Positions 10,501 to 19,743 are shown, numbered from the stretch's first letter. The stretch is DNA of 64,000 nt from Kordia sp. TARA_039_SRF (GCA_006383075.2 SMNH02000004.1:124001-188000), one strand, 5' to 3'. The notes: generated by a model from the sequence alone, not told the origin. Numbers and translations are program-made.

Positions 10501-11123
10501 AAATTGATAAATATTTACATTACATCATCCGTTTTCAAAACACTGGAACTGCAAGTGCTATCAATGTACGCATTGATCATCTGTTAGATAGTAAATTAGA
10601 TTGGACAACGATGCAACTAGAAAGTTTAAGTCATCAGGGAAGAGTTGAAATAACTGATGGTAACAACGTAAGTTTTATTTTTAATAACATAAACCTTCCA
10701 GATAGTACAAATGATGAACCTAATTCACATGGATATATAGCCTTTAAAATAAAGCCTAAGAATGATGCTGTGATTGGAGATATTATAAACGGTGTAGCTG
10801 ATATCTTTTTTGATTTCAATCCTGCTATCACTACAAATACAGTGAATACAGAAATTGTAGCTCCTTTATCTGTTGCAGAATTTGAAGAAAACACTATTTC
10901 AACATACCCGAATCCAACAAAAGACATTCTACATATTCAAAGTAAATCACTCGTTAATAACATTAGTGTTTTCGACATCAACGGAAGGTTACTAAATTCT
11001 AAAACATTATCAAATTCTAAAACCGAATATCAATTAAATGTCCGTAATCTATCTCAAGGAATTTACTTTGTCAAAATCCAAACTGATGAAGAAACTCAAA
11101 CACAAAAGATTATTAAGGAATAA
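7590..11123 (+). CDS. Large secreted FG-GAP/VCBS repeat protein with DUF7619 and T9SS sorting domain
   Basis: 1177 residues with signal peptide MKQKLLAILLLLICNVSLGQ. Residues ~40-730 hold about a dozen FG-GAP/VCBS-type repeats, each with an Asp-rich calcium-binding loop such as 'DIDGDGYQDI', 'DIDNDSDLDI' or 'DLDNDGDLDV', which should fold into beta propellers. About 740-950 look like Ig-type beta modules. About 955-1085 is a DUF7619 domain ('YDPNDIRVLEGDEI', 'YIIRFQNTGTASAINV', 'GYIAFKIKPKN'). The end (from ~1100) is a type A T9SS sorting domain ('YPNPTKDIL', 'GIYFVKIQT', 'QKIIKE'). It is probably a surface-attached or released adhesin-like protein. A strong terminator follows. Confidence 0.9.
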   Translation: MKQKLLAILLLLICNVSLGQIEFRKSVKYSDFGEVNTDYDVVAVKYADIDGDGYQDIIIAYEDNITWHKFNSIHGVYGPVNNIATSLGATSISVGDIDNDSDLDIIVATAGGTNNRIRWFENINGDFINPPNLVDINILQSAYNIHLVDIDTDGDLDIFFRDSHFRWFENLDGLGNFSTNYITISSTGGTVKDVKFADIDGDSDIDIVHAISNSVKWRENDGSGNFSSPQIVSTTSSYYDSIDVSDLDNDGDLDVVAAGATRITRFRNDGQGDFLGNYFHLANFAIYGTREIKVADINNDGFKDIIFSPIEYNNNRLVYFKGTNPYGGLNINETLITTDVDLGVFDIADIDNDGDQDICIDADANTESAINQFIHTQQGNFQNPVSINMVIDQPFDVCVSDFDMDNDLDLLIADDDRLSWLQNIDNSNGEFFTQNTLDIGNTFGRIHAVADDVDGDSFDDIIYADNNYNISLLKNLSTGTFDAPIFIANLGDSPQDLTLADMDNDADMDLVVRSEFGDKIVWFENLDGQGTFGSENTIVSVNNPTSIAINDIDNDGDLDVVASQNSNQIAWYENVNGQGTFGTAQIICSNCASVEIVRAQDIDNDNDIDIISVDNPNVRLYKNNGSGTFENPNFIAATPYNGSTIMMDVADMDNDADGDVILIYNGEMRLLENTNGQGNFNHTIIDYNVASTISGLVLKDVTSNGKLDIIYTSSSYPREIGIYKNLGILGNQISGNVLFNLDGNNTCDSNDAFVNNVMITTNNGIDNFATFSINGSFQIPVNNGNFTTTIAQLPNYYASNPASYTSNFADLGNEDTVEFCISPIGSINDLNIVVYPSIDEPRPGFNTTYLIVYKNVGTTQLNGDVMFEFDNSKLQFLNASEVVASQTANTLTFDFTGLNPFETRMINLEFNVFPPPTTNINDELVTTVTINPVAGDETQDDNVFELEQTVIGSYDPNDIRVLEGDEISIDEIDKYLHYIIRFQNTGTASAINVRIDHLLDSKLDWTTMQLESLSHQGRVEITDGNNVSFIFNNINLPDSTNDEPNSHGYIAFKIKPKNDAVIGDIINGVADIFFDFNPAITTNTVNTEIVAPLSVAEFEENTISTYPNPTKDILHIQSKSLVNNISVFDINGRLLNSKTLSNSKTEYQLNVRNLSQGIYFVKIQTDEETQTQKIIKE

Positions 11124-11145
11124 TCAATTTTTATAAAGTATATAC

Positions 11146-11179
11146 AACCGTCATTTTCTCATAAATGGCGGTTTTTTTT
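11146..11179 (+). terminator. Rho-independent terminator of the FG-GAP gene
   Basis: An 11-bp stem, AACCGTCATTT (11146-11156) with AAATGGCGGTT (11163-11173), has one G-T wobble and a 6-nt loop, and is followed by a run of T to 11179. It lies 22 bases after the stop codon. Confidence 0.88.
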
Positions 11180-11265
11180 ACACTAGACTAGCAATAAAAG
11201 TTAAGAGACTTATACTATTATTTTTTTTGTTGTAAATCTACTCGATTTAAAAATCACAAAATATC

Positions 11266-12804
11266 TCATCCTAACCAACCTTCTCTATCCAAACTTCGGT
11301 ATTGTATAGCTTCCGCGATGTGATTGGGTGAAATGTCTGTTTCTTGTGCTAAATCGGCAATAGTTCTTGCGACTTTTAAAATTCTATCATACGCTCGTGC
11401 GGATAGACTCAATCGTTCCATCGCATTTTTGAGTAAATTCAAGGCTTCAGCATCCAATTTACAATACTTCCGAATTTGCTTCGTGTTCATTTGCGCATTA
11501 TAATGTAGAATTTCCGAATCTGAAAATCGCTTCGTTTGTACGGCTCTTGCTTTGATGACGCGTTCTCGAATCACAGCACTGCTTTCGCCTTTTCGGTCTT
11601 CTGAAAGTTTTTCAAAAGGTACTGGCGTGACTTCTATGTGAATATCGATTCTGTCCAACAAAGGTCCTGAAATCTTTCCCATATAGCGTTGCATTTCCAT
11701 TGGAGACGCTGCCATTGGTGAATTTGGGTCGTTGAAAAATCCGCTCGGACTCGGATTCATACTCGCCACCAACATAAAACTACTTGGATACGTAATCGTA
11801 AAACGTGCCCTAGAAATCGTGACTTCCCTGTCTTCCAACGGTTGCCGCATCACTTCCAACACACTACGTTTAAATTCGGGCAATTCATCCAAAAACAATA
11901 CGCCATTATGTGCCAGAGAAATTTCCCCAGGTTGTGGATAACTACCACCTCCGACTAAAGCGACGTCGCTGATAGTATGATGCGGATTCCGAAACGGACG
12001 TTCAGCAATCAATCCGCTTTTATCTTTGATGTTTCCTACAACGGAATGAATTTTAGTGGTTTCTAACGCCTCGTGAATCGTGAGTGGCGGCAGTATGCTA
12101 GGAAGTCTTTTGGCAAGCATGGTCTTGCCTGAACCTGGCGGTCCGATAAGAATGATATTATGTCCGCCAGCCGCAGCAATTTCCATACAACGCTTGATAC
12201 TCTCCTGCCCTTTTACATCTGAAAAATCAAATTCGGGAAATGCTAGATTTTTTAAGAATTCGGCGCGCGTGTCAATAATGGTTTGCTCCAACGGTTCGTC
12301 CGCATCAAAGAAATTAATGACTTGCTTAATGTTTTGCACACCATACACTTCCAAATTGTTGACTACAGCCGCTTCTTTAGCATTTTGTTCTGGTAGAATA
12401 AAGCCTTTAAAACCTTCTTCGCGTGCTTTGATAGCGATGGGTAACACGCCATTGATAGGTTGCAAACTTCCATCCAACGACAATTCGCCCATAATCAAAT
12501 ATTGCTCTAAATTTTCTGACTGAATTTGATTGGACGCTGCTAAAATTCCCAATGCTAAGGTTAAATCGTACGCACTGCCTTCTTTTCGCAAATCGGCAGG
12601 CGCCATATTGATGGTGATTTTCTTCCCAGGAATTTTATATCCATTATTTTGCAGTGCAGAAGCGATTCGGTAGTTGCTTTCACGAATGGCATTATCGGGT
12701 AAACCTACCAAGTGATAACCAATCCCTTTTGCTATATTCACTTCTACGGTAATCGTAGTCGCTTCAATTCCAAAAACGGCACTTCCATAAACTTTTTTGA
12801 GCAT
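11266..12804 (-). CDS. comM: ComM/YifB family Mg-chelatase-like AAA+ ATPase
   Basis: 512 residues, the usual length for YifB/ComM. The N-terminal ~190 residues are the ChlI-like domain ('[20 protein letters not shown]', '[16 protein letters not shown]'). It is followed by the AAA+ core with Walker A '[10 protein letters not shown]', the '[10 protein letters not shown]' motif, Walker B '[10 protein letters not shown]' and the sensor region '[13 protein letters not shown]'. The C-terminal helical Mg_chelatase domain is complete. In naturally competent bacteria ComM is a branch-migration helicase acting on incoming DNA; in this organism that role is inferred only from family. The gene is leftward and separated by 147 bases from the stop codon of the upstream NTPase gene. 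Confidence 0.95.
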   Translation of the reverse strand: MLKKVYGSAVFGIEATTITVEVNIAKGIGYHLVGLPDNAIRESNYRIASALQNNGYKIPGKKITINMAPADLRKEGSAYDLTLALGILAASNQIQSENLEQYLIMGELSLDGSLQPINGVLPIAIKAREEGFKGFILPEQNAKEAAVVNNLEVYGVQNIKQVINFFDADEPLEQTIIDTRAEFLKNLAFPEFDFSDVKGQESIKRCMEIAAAGGHNIILIGPPGSGKTMLAKRLPSILPPLTIHEALETTKIHSVVGNIKDKSGLIAERPFRNPHHTISDVALVGGGSYPQPGEISLAHNGVLFLDELPEFKRSVLEVMRQPLEDREVTISRARFTITYPSSFMLVASMNPSPSGFFNDPNSPMAASPMEMQRYMGKISGPLLDRIDIHIEVTPVPFEKLSEDRKGESSAVIRERVIKARAVQTKRFSDSEILHYNAQMNTKQIRKYCKLDAEALNLLKNAMERLSLSARAYDRILKVARTIADLAQETDISPNHIAEAIQYRSLDREGWLG

Positions 12805-12860
12805 TTTAAGACAGTTTTTTATAAAACTATCTTTTTGTTTGCTGAAAGTAAAAAATTACT

Positions 12861-12900
12861 TTGTAAGCGTTGTAATTTTTTTGTGAGTGTTGTGGTTTTC
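12861..12900. repeat. 20-bp tandem repeat upstream of comM
   Basis: Two adjacent 20-bp units (12861-12880 and 12881-12900) share 15 of 20 positions, and all five differences are transitions. Both contain the core AGYGTTGTRRTTTT. They lie 57-96 bases upstream of the comM start, on the side where its promoter should be, so they could be a paired operator or a simple duplication. Confidence 0.45.
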
Positions 12901-12910
12901 AACAAAAAAA

Positions 12911-12937
12911 CTCTACAAACCCACACCAAAACGAATA
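12911..12937. repeat. Direct repeat flanking the KAP-like NTPase gene, copy 1
   Basis: The 27-bp sequence at 12911-12937 matches 24 of 27 bases of 18116-18142 in the same orientation, sharing the exact core ACAAACCCACACC. It lies just past the 3' end of the 1683-residue NTPase gene. Confidence 0.7.
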
Positions 12938-12951
12938 TTAAGTCAAATAAA

Positions 12952-15900
12952 TTATTTATCTTTAAGTTCTATCACTTTCTTGTTCATTAACTCTAAATAT
13001 TTATAAATATTTACTAGATTATTCTCAATAAACTTATTGTCATTATCCTCATCTTCATGTGGTAAATATGAAGCGTATGTATATAATTTTGATTTGTTAT
13101 CTTCTAAATGTTTTTTTATTTTTTGAATTCTTCTTTTAACGGAGCCTGTATTTGCTCTTACACGTTCTGAAGCAATCACGTAATGAGCTGATATATCATT
13201 ATAGTCATCTTCTAACATATAAATTTCGTGAGACTTGTCACTGTATGACTTACTATCTGAATGCATCTGAATAACCTTATAATAGTATTGAATAGATGAT
13301 TCATAATAATTTCTAGCATCGATATTGGCTAGAGTTTCAGAACTCAAAATCTTTTTAATATCTAATTCTATATCTTGATTCTCTTTTATTTTTTTTATTA
13401 CTTCTTTATCAATACCATAATTATCAATATCAGGTCTTTTTGAGGCCTTATATAGTGTTTTATAATTTTCATAGACATTACACCAATCCCCCATTCTTTC
13501 ATATGCAACAGCAATAAAAGAATAGCCTATCACATAACCTGGATCATATATTTTAAACATTTTTATTAATTCACTAAGACAGAAAAAAGCTTCCTTAATT
13601 AAGAATTCAATAATATTACCTATTGTAGTGTTTTTCTTTTCATTTTCTAAAAGTTCTGACAATCTTTTTTTGATTCTAGATTCATCTTTTTGTTCTTCTA
13701 AATTAGGTTGCATATTAAAAAAATCTTTTATCTCAAGAATTTCTTTCATAATGAAATAACATCTCTCAGTGCGGTACTTTAGTTCAAGCATCCTAAGATA
13801 TCTACTATTCACTGAACCGTATGGAGAAATCAAACTTTTACTTAATTTAAAGTTTATCAAGTTTTTTTTGTAATAATCTTTATCAGCATAGTTATCTTTA
13901 TAAAGTTTCATCTTAATTTCCTCAACTAAAATTAAAACTTCTCTATTATCAGATATATTACTTAAGTTATTATATAAAATATCTCTACCAATATTTTTAT
14001 TTTCTATTATTCCTAGAATTTCTCTATATTTCAAAAGTTGAGGTCTATTTGCAATTTCATTATTCCAGCTAGTAACCCTAAATACAGTTTCTGCTACTTC
14101 TTCTAATTTTAAAAACTTATTTTCATAATCACTATTAATATCAATACCTAAAAATAACCATATATTGTTTTCAAATTCTTTTTCTTTTTTATTTAAAGCA
14201 ATTAAATCTTTAATAGTATATAATATTCTAATTAAATGAGTAGCATAATAAGAATTATGACCTGCTCTTTTGAATAAAGCTGCTGCTAATTTATATGTGT
14301 GTAAAACAGTCTCTATTGAATATAAGTTATCCCCAACTAATTCTCTAAATTTATAAATATTAAAACATCTAGATGTTTTTTCTGACGAATAATTATCTGA
14401 CACATCTAATATATTAAACTTAATTTTGGGTATAACAAAATCTTTATTCCTCAGTGATGCGAGTATACTATCTCCAATTTTAGATATTACTGAAGCTAGA
14501 TAATACATACGTTTACTAGATATCATATCAATACATTCTGGCAGCAATAAACCAGCACTTATTGCTAATAGATTTTCTTCAAGATCAATTTCCTTTTTAT
14601 AACTTTTTAATCCACTTCTTTTGTTTATTTTATTTACAATTCTCTTTCTGTGTTCTTTTGTTATAAAATAAATTGAATTCCAATAGTAATTAAAAGAGGC
14701 TAATGAGGGATAGAAATCATATTCTCGTTCTTTACTATACTTGTTATATACTATTTGTTGTTGAGCTAGAATTTGATTATTATTTATAATGAAACTCTCT
14801 AAAATGTATTTATCATTTTCTTGATTAAAAAACTTAGGAAATTGACAATTTTTATAAAACAAGAGACTTCCTACATTGTTATAATAATCAGCATTTAAAA
14901 AGTTTCTACGATATCCATCAAAAATAATTACATTTCTATCTGGTACATCTTTATTTTCCAAAGAAATTATTCTTTTAAAATCTTCTCTATTTCTTCGTAA
15001 GCTTGCATATGTAATTCCATCTACTCTAGACTTTTCCATAACTGCTAAAATAGCTACAAATGGCATTGAAATTAAATGCATAGTTCTATGTTCCTCTGAT
15101 AAGTCAATTTTAATGTTAGATGCTTTTTTAACTTCCTCTTCATCAACGTTTTTACCAATAACTTTATTTAGATACTTTTCTGCATCAATTATAAGAGTCT
15201 TGTAAAGAGAAAAAGCTGAATCAAACGCTCTCATTTTTTCTAGCGTTAAGCCTAGCTTTAATTGATTCCGTAGCCATAACAAAAATTGATGCCTTGTAAT
15301 TAGCTTCTCAGATATCGCTGTCGGGAAACGTAATGATTGAATTGAATCTGAGTAATAAACAACCGCTTCATCATATTCTTTGTCATAAAAGTGTAAATCT
15401 CCTAATATCGTTTGGATGAAACTGATTGAGTGTACAAATTGATTATCGCTTTCAATGGGTTTATAACGCTTGTAACTTTGCTCAAGCTCTGATAATCTAG
15501 ATACATAGTGCCTTTTAGTTGAAAGTGACTCATCTAGAGTAAAATTGAAAGCGGCTGAACTTAAATCAGACGTTTTTGATAAAAATACCAACTCTCGTCT
15601 AACTATACTTCTAAATCGATAATCAAAAATACCACTTACAGTATCTTTTATGTAATTATTTGAATAGAAACGCATTAAATCTTCTATAAATTTTCTTAAA
15701 TTAGGTTCTCTATTTATCAAAACCACTTCAGGAATGAGTTCTAAATTTCTCCATGAAAAACCAAAAGGATGAAATTTAAAAATATGATCAATAATAAAAG
15801 AAGAGGAAAATAACAACTTGTCGCCTAGTGACTTTAAATGCCTACTATTACTGATTAAATAAGGTCTATATAAACTAGAAGTTAATCCTATTTCATATTG

Positions 15901-18003
15901 AAGGTCAAAATTAAATTTTAAAAATAATCGTTCATATAGCTTTTTATTCTTTGATCTCTCATGTACTACAACCAAATTATTTTCATAAAACTCTTTCTCT
16001 TCATTAACATCTTTTAAATTTGGTCCATTAATAATAATTTTTTCTACAATACTTGTGATTTTTTTTGGCGTTCCATTACTTCTATACGTCAGATAAATTA
16101 TATAGCTTTGGAGAGTAGAAATTACTTTTGCTGCTTTTTTCCGAGACTCATCGGTTGCATTTTTAAAATTCCCTCCTTTATTATTTTTAACAAATACCAA
16201 TTCATCTGACTCTAGAGGTTTATCAGGATTATTATGATTTTTAGAATCTCCAACATAAGTTAATTTTAGTCTCCTAAACAAATCCTTCATGTTCGGATTT
16301 TTAGAATTCAAGTCCTGTAAATCTCCATTTTTTAAATCATTTAAAATTATATTACACAAATACTGTTCTGTCATTTGAGTAACGCCTCCCTTTCCTGTGG
16401 ATGATTCTAAAGAATCTTTAAAAAAACTTTCAACATAAATTACATCATTAAATATACTACTGTAAAAGGAGTCCCTATCTGCTATGTCCGCTAGATATGC
16501 ATCATACATTTCTCTTCCTCCTATAAAAAAGAATTTGACTCTTACTACATTTAGAAATCCCTTCAAATTGGCTAATAAGGTTGCAACAGCTTCCTGTCTT
16601 TTTCTATATTTATTATTATTAAGTGAGTTATAATCTAGTTTAGGATTTGAAGATTCTTTTTCTTCCCAACTTATTGTACTTAAAGGTTCTACTTTATCCA
16701 ATTCATCTATAATAAAAACAAACTGCCTCACTTCAAAATTTGTGTTCTTATCTCTAAATGAGTCAATATCTTTAAATATTTCTATCAAATAATCTTCAAT
16801 TTCTTTAGAACTAGCTACTGCATAAGAAATTTCTTTTCTATCTGAATACGTACCAAATGGAAAACTGAAATTAGCAAAAAAATTAGACCTCGTACTCACA
16901 TTTGAATTAAGGCTAACTTCTTTTTGAGAGGTTACTTGACCACTCATCCTGTTAATTAAAGTATTTAATTTATTTAGAATACTATCATAAGTAGGATAAA
17001 TATCCAACTTATTAGATTGTTGAGTTTTTGATAGTATAAATTTACCGAGCGAGTAAATCTTTCTATCATATTCGAAATTATTAAAGGCATTTCTATTATC
17101 TAACCAGTATTCCCTAACATTTATTGATATCCTTCTTAGTACATCTACTTCATTCAATCCCTCTTGTGATAAATTAATTTCAAAACGCTCATATTTTGAA
17201 GTTAATTCTATTTTTTTAGGGATTTTTTTTACTAGAATTAAAAATTCTTTAATAATGAAAAAAAATGTATCCCATATTAATAAAAAAGTAATAACAAGTG
17301 TTGTAGATAAAAGTAAGCTAACAAATATTTTAAAAAAAGAAATTTCTTCAAAGCTATTTAGAAAAATTAGTTTTTCAGAAAAATCTAATGGCTTAATCAT
17401 TCCATTAAAATTTAATGAATCACTGATGTAAATTCTGATTCCAAAAATTAAAAAACTTAAAACAATTAAAAAAACTTTTAAAATTTTCCAGAGATTAGTT
17501 TTTACAAATTTATTTTTTTTAAATATTAATAAAGTAATTGTTTTTAAAACTAATATTGATGCTAAGCCTACCCAAAAGAAAAAATCAAATAACTGAATTA
17601 ATTTACAACTTGAAGAAAAGAAAAATAAATACCTTATCAATATTATAGTTCCTACTATTGAAATAATATCCTTAAAGAAAAAATAAATATTACTAATGTT
17701 AAATTTATTTTTATTGCTCTCAAAATTGTGATTAAAAATAGCTTCACGAATAACACTAGTTTTTCCCATTCCTCTAAAACCAGTTATCAAGTAAGCTCCT
17801 GATTTAATATTGGTGTTTTTTAAAATAGATTGTATTCTTTTTATTATTTTTTCTCTACCAATAAATCTCTTACTACAATCAGCTTTTTGCTTGTCGGGAT
17901 TTTCATCTTTATAAAAAGGACTATGAAAAAAATCATATCCTTTTAATTCAATATAAACATCTTTAATTTTTGCGGAATACTTGGAAAGGTTGGAATTAGA
18001 CAT
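12952..18003 (-). CDS. KAP-like membrane P-loop NTPase with long helical/TPR-like C-terminus
   Basis: 1683 residues. Walker A 'GFRGMGKTS' is at 75-83 and Walker B 'FVFIIDELD' at about 428-436. Between them lie four strongly hydrophobic segments (about 106-126, 138-160, 172-192, 222-256). Membrane helices inserted inside the NTPase core are the hallmark of KAP-family NTPases (Kidins220/PifA). The remaining ~1200 residues are helical and mostly unrecognised, with TPR-like stretches, for example 'ILGDLHFYDKEYDEAVVYY' (near 870) and 'SFIAVAYERMGDWCNVYE' (near 1500). The gene is visibly more AT-rich than comM and the eCIS genes and is flanked by direct repeats. PifA excludes phage, so an anti-phage role is possible but is inference. 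A STAND-type signalling NTPase is the alternative. Confidence 0.7.
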   Translation of the reverse strand: MSNSNLSKYSAKIKDVYIELKGYDFFHSPFYKDENPDKQKADCSKRFIGREKIIKRIQSILKNTNIKSGAYLITGFRGMGKTSVIREAIFNHNFESNKNKFNISNIYFFFKDIISIVGTIILIRYLFFFSSSCKLIQLFDFFFWVGLASILVLKTITLLIFKKNKFVKTNLWKILKVFLIVLSFLIFGIRIYISDSLNFNGMIKPLDFSEKLIFLNSFEEISFFKIFVSLLLSTTLVITFLLIWDTFFFIIKEFLILVKKIPKKIELTSKYERFEINLSQEGLNEVDVLRRISINVREYWLDNRNAFNNFEYDRKIYSLGKFILSKTQQSNKLDIYPTYDSILNKLNTLINRMSGQVTSQKEVSLNSNVSTRSNFFANFSFPFGTYSDRKEISYAVASSKEIEDYLIEIFKDIDSFRDKNTNFEVRQFVFIIDELDKVEPLSTISWEEKESSNPKLDYNSLNNNKYRKRQEAVATLLANLKGFLNVVRVKFFFIGGREMYDAYLADIADRDSFYSSIFNDVIYVESFFKDSLESSTGKGGVTQMTEQYLCNIILNDLKNGDLQDLNSKNPNMKDLFRRLKLTYVGDSKNHNNPDKPLESDELVFVKNNKGGNFKNATDESRKKAAKVISTLQSYIIYLTYRSNGTPKKITSIVEKIIINGPNLKDVNEEKEFYENNLVVVHERSKNKKLYERLFLKFNFDLQYEIGLTSSLYRPYLISNSRHLKSLGDKLLFSSSFIIDHIFKFHPFGFSWRNLELIPEVVLINREPNLRKFIEDLMRFYSNNYIKDTVSGIFDYRFRSIVRRELVFLSKTSDLSSAAFNFTLDESLSTKRHYVSRLSELEQSYKRYKPIESDNQFVHSISFIQTILGDLHFYDKEYDEAVVYYSDSIQSLRFPTAISEKLITRHQFLLWLRNQLKLGLTLEKMRAFDSAFSLYKTLIIDAEKYLNKVIGKNVDEEEVKKASNIKIDLSEEHRTMHLISMPFVAILAVMEKSRVDGITYASLRRNREDFKRIISLENKDVPDRNVIIFDGYRRNFLNADYYNNVGSLLFYKNCQFPKFFNQENDKYILESFIINNNQILAQQQIVYNKYSKEREYDFYPSLASFNYYWNSIYFITKEHRKRIVNKINKRSGLKSYKKEIDLEENLLAISAGLLLPECIDMISSKRMYYLASVISKIGDSILASLRNKDFVIPKIKFNILDVSDNYSSEKTSRCFNIYKFRELVGDNLYSIETVLHTYKLAAALFKRAGHNSYYATHLIRILYTIKDLIALNKKEKEFENNIWLFLGIDINSDYENKFLKLEEVAETVFRVTSWNNEIANRPQLLKYREILGIIENKNIGRDILYNNLSNISDNREVLILVEEIKMKLYKDNYADKDYYKKNLINFKLSKSLISPYGSVNSRYLRMLELKYRTERCYFIMKEILEIKDFFNMQPNLEEQKDESRIKKRLSELLENEKKNTTIGNIIEFLIKEAFFCLSELIKMFKIYDPGYVIGYSFIAVAYERMGDWCNVYENYKTLYKASKRPDIDNYGIDKEVIKKIKENQDIELDIKKILSSETLANIDARNYYESSIQYYYKVIQMHSDSKSYSDKSHEIYMLEDDYNDISAHYVIASERVRANTGSVKRRIQKIKKHLEDNKSKLYTYASYLPHEDEDNDNKFIENNLVNIYKYLELMNKKVIELKDK

Positions 18004-18115
18004 ATTCTTTATTTAGGCTAGCTAAATATAAGAATATAATTACATTAAAAGAATGAGGTTTCCCGTAAATATTTGTATAAGTATATTACTTTCAAAATTT
18101 ATACACACGCTAAAC

Positions 18116-18142
18116 CTCCACAAACCCACACCGAAACGCATA
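18116..18142. repeat. Direct repeat flanking the KAP-like NTPase gene, copy 2
   Basis: Second copy of the 27-bp element (24/27 identical to 12911-12937), 112 bases upstream of the NTPase start codon. The pair encloses a segment of about 5.2 kb that contains only that gene. Confidence 0.7.
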
Positions 18143-18221
18143 CGAAACCAACTCTGAAACGGACTATACTACTCTTCACTTTAGTGCAGAGTGGTTTGGT
18201 TGTGAAGTGAATTGTAATCAC

Positions 18222-18268
18222 AAAAAAAGACGTAATTCTTTTTGTTTGTTAGAATTGCATCTTTTTTT
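18222..18268 (-). terminator. Hairpin terminator at the end of the eCIS operon
   Basis: An 18-base arm at 18222-18239 is complementary to 18251-18268, with one mismatch and one wobble and an 11-base loop. The outer part is A7/T7, so it gives a U tract on either strand. It lies 52 bases past the stop codon of the AAA+ ATPase gene, the last gene of the leftward operon. Confidence 0.75.
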
Positions 18269-18320
18269 GTGTTTATTTGAATAACTTTCGTGAAGCTTTA
18301 TTGCGTGTTTAATTCGTTTT

Positions 18321-19625
18321 CTATACCATTCTCCCTTCCTTAATAAATTCCCTACGAATCGCTGCAACTAGGATTTCGTTGGTCAATTGTGTGCCGCCAT
18401 CGGCTAGGACTTGCAAACAGGCATATTGCACAATATTGACAATGTTGGCTCCCGTGACTTCGTATTCTTCGGAAAGTGTTTGTACATCAATTTCTTCCGA
18501 CATAAACGCTTCTGGAATGTATTTTTGCCAAAGTTGTAAACGCTCTGGAATTCCAGGACTTTCAAAATCGATGATGGATTGAAATCTTCTGGTAAATGCT
18601 TTATCAATATTACTGCGATAGTTAGATGCCAAAATCACCAATCCTGAATGCGATTCGATGCGTTGTAGCAAATACGATACTTCTTGATTGGCGTATTTAT
18701 CATGCGCATCACGAACGCCTGTACGTTTTCCAAAAATAGCGTCTGCTTCATCGAAGAAGAGAATCCAGTCTTTGTTTTTGGCTTTGTTAAAGAGATTGGA
18801 AAGATTTTTTTCGGTTTCTCCAATGTATTTTGAAATAACTAATGACAAATCGATGCGATAGACATCTTTGCCAGTGTGTTTTCCCATCAAACTTGCCGTG
18901 AGCGTTTTTCCGACTCCTGGTGCGCCAAAAAACATGACTTTATAGCCTGGTTTTATTTTATCAACCATATTGAAATCGTTGAGCAATCGTTCGTTGTGTT
19001 CCATCCAAACGAGCACATTGTTGACTTCTTTGAGTGTTTTTTCATTCAGTACTAAATCATCCCACTCAAGTTGCGTTTCTAACAATTCTGCTGGAAAGTT
19101 TTGACTGAGTTTTGGCTTGGAAACCGAACCGTAGACAAATAGTTCTACATATTCAAAATCTAATAATAACGTTCCGCTGATTTTCGGTTCGCCTTCGGGC
19201 ACATCGCTCAAGCGTAAAATTGATTTTTTAGCAAAAGCGTGTTCTTCATTAAAAATAGAAATGATAAAATTTCGCGCTCTGTAATTCGTTCCTACCACAA
19301 TAAAAATAGCCGTTTCGCCCGTTGGAAGAATACCGCGATATTGTTTTCCTTTTATACCGCCAAATTCAGGAAAGTCGCTTCCTTCTGGAAAGTATTCTGA
19401 GAGGATATTGGTTAAAAAACCTGGCGCAATGTACGGCAACATCGCAAGTAGTAAAATCAGTATTTCATAGATTTGAAAGTTGTTTTCCGTTACGAATTTG
19501 GAAAACTCCGAATCGTCACTAGCAAAGTCGAATGATGGAAATTCAACAGTTTCTTCGCTTCCTGAAACTTCTGCCAAACGAAATCGTACCGCATTTTTTA
19601 TATAGTCTATGAGTTCTGTAGTCAT
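18321..19625 (-). CDS. eCIS AAA+ ATPase (PVC15/Afp15-like)
   Basis: 434 residues from ATG 19625; an upstream in-frame start would add 11 unlikely residues. The N-terminal ~190 residues are a family-specific region. The AAA+ module has Walker A 'GAPGVGKT' (234-241), Walker B 'ILFFDEAD' (288-295), sensor-1 'ILASN' and a 'FTRRF' arginine finger near 346. Such ATPases are conserved in extracellular contractile injection loci, where they are needed for assembly or cargo loading rather than sheath recycling. It is the last gene of the operon, a little over 100 bases after the membrane protein gene. No ClpV N-domain is present, which argues against a type VI secretion system. Confidence 0.88.
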   Translation of the reverse strand: MTTELIDYIKNAVRFRLAEVSGSEETVEFPSFDFASDDSEFSKFVTENNFQIYEILILLLAMLPYIAPGFLTNILSEYFPEGSDFPEFGGIKGKQYRGILPTGETAIFIVVGTNYRARNFIISIFNEEHAFAKKSILRLSDVPEGEPKISGTLLLDFEYVELFVYGSVSKPKLSQNFPAELLETQLEWDDLVLNEKTLKEVNNVLVWMEHNERLLNDFNMVDKIKPGYKVMFFGAPGVGKTLTASLMGKHTGKDVYRIDLSLVISKYIGETEKNLSNLFNKAKNKDWILFFDEADAIFGKRTGVRDAHDKYANQEVSYLLQRIESHSGLVILASNYRSNIDKAFTRRFQSIIDFESPGIPERLQLWQKYIPEAFMSEEIDVQTLSEEYEVTGANIVNIVQYACLQVLADGGTQLTNEILVAAIRREFIKEGRMV

Positions 19626-19743
19626 GATATTGAAATTATACACGCAGATGCTGCGCATTTTAGCAGCATAAATAAAGGAATACTTATGAGTTTATGAAAC
19701 CGTTGAAATCCTTTTTTTATAGGTGTTTTTCCCCTTTTTATGT

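Larger units (their letters stand above)
18004..18320. other. 317-base intergenic region between the NTPase gene and the eCIS ATPase gene
   Basis: It holds the second copy of the 27-bp direct repeat (18116-18142) and the terminator of the eCIS operon (18222-18268). The promoter of the leftward NTPase gene should lie in 18004-18115; I see no convincing TAnnTTTG box there. No coding frame or RNA gene is evident. Confidence 0.6.

Noticed and set aside
12080-12523. 147-aa plus-strand open frame
   Set aside because: Antisense to the conserved AAA+ core of comM; no independent evidence.
18143-18221. Possible small structured RNA between the direct repeat and the terminator
   Set aside because: A few short complementary segments exist (around the CACTTTAGTG stretch), but no stable long fold, promoter or known RNA family pattern could be made out.
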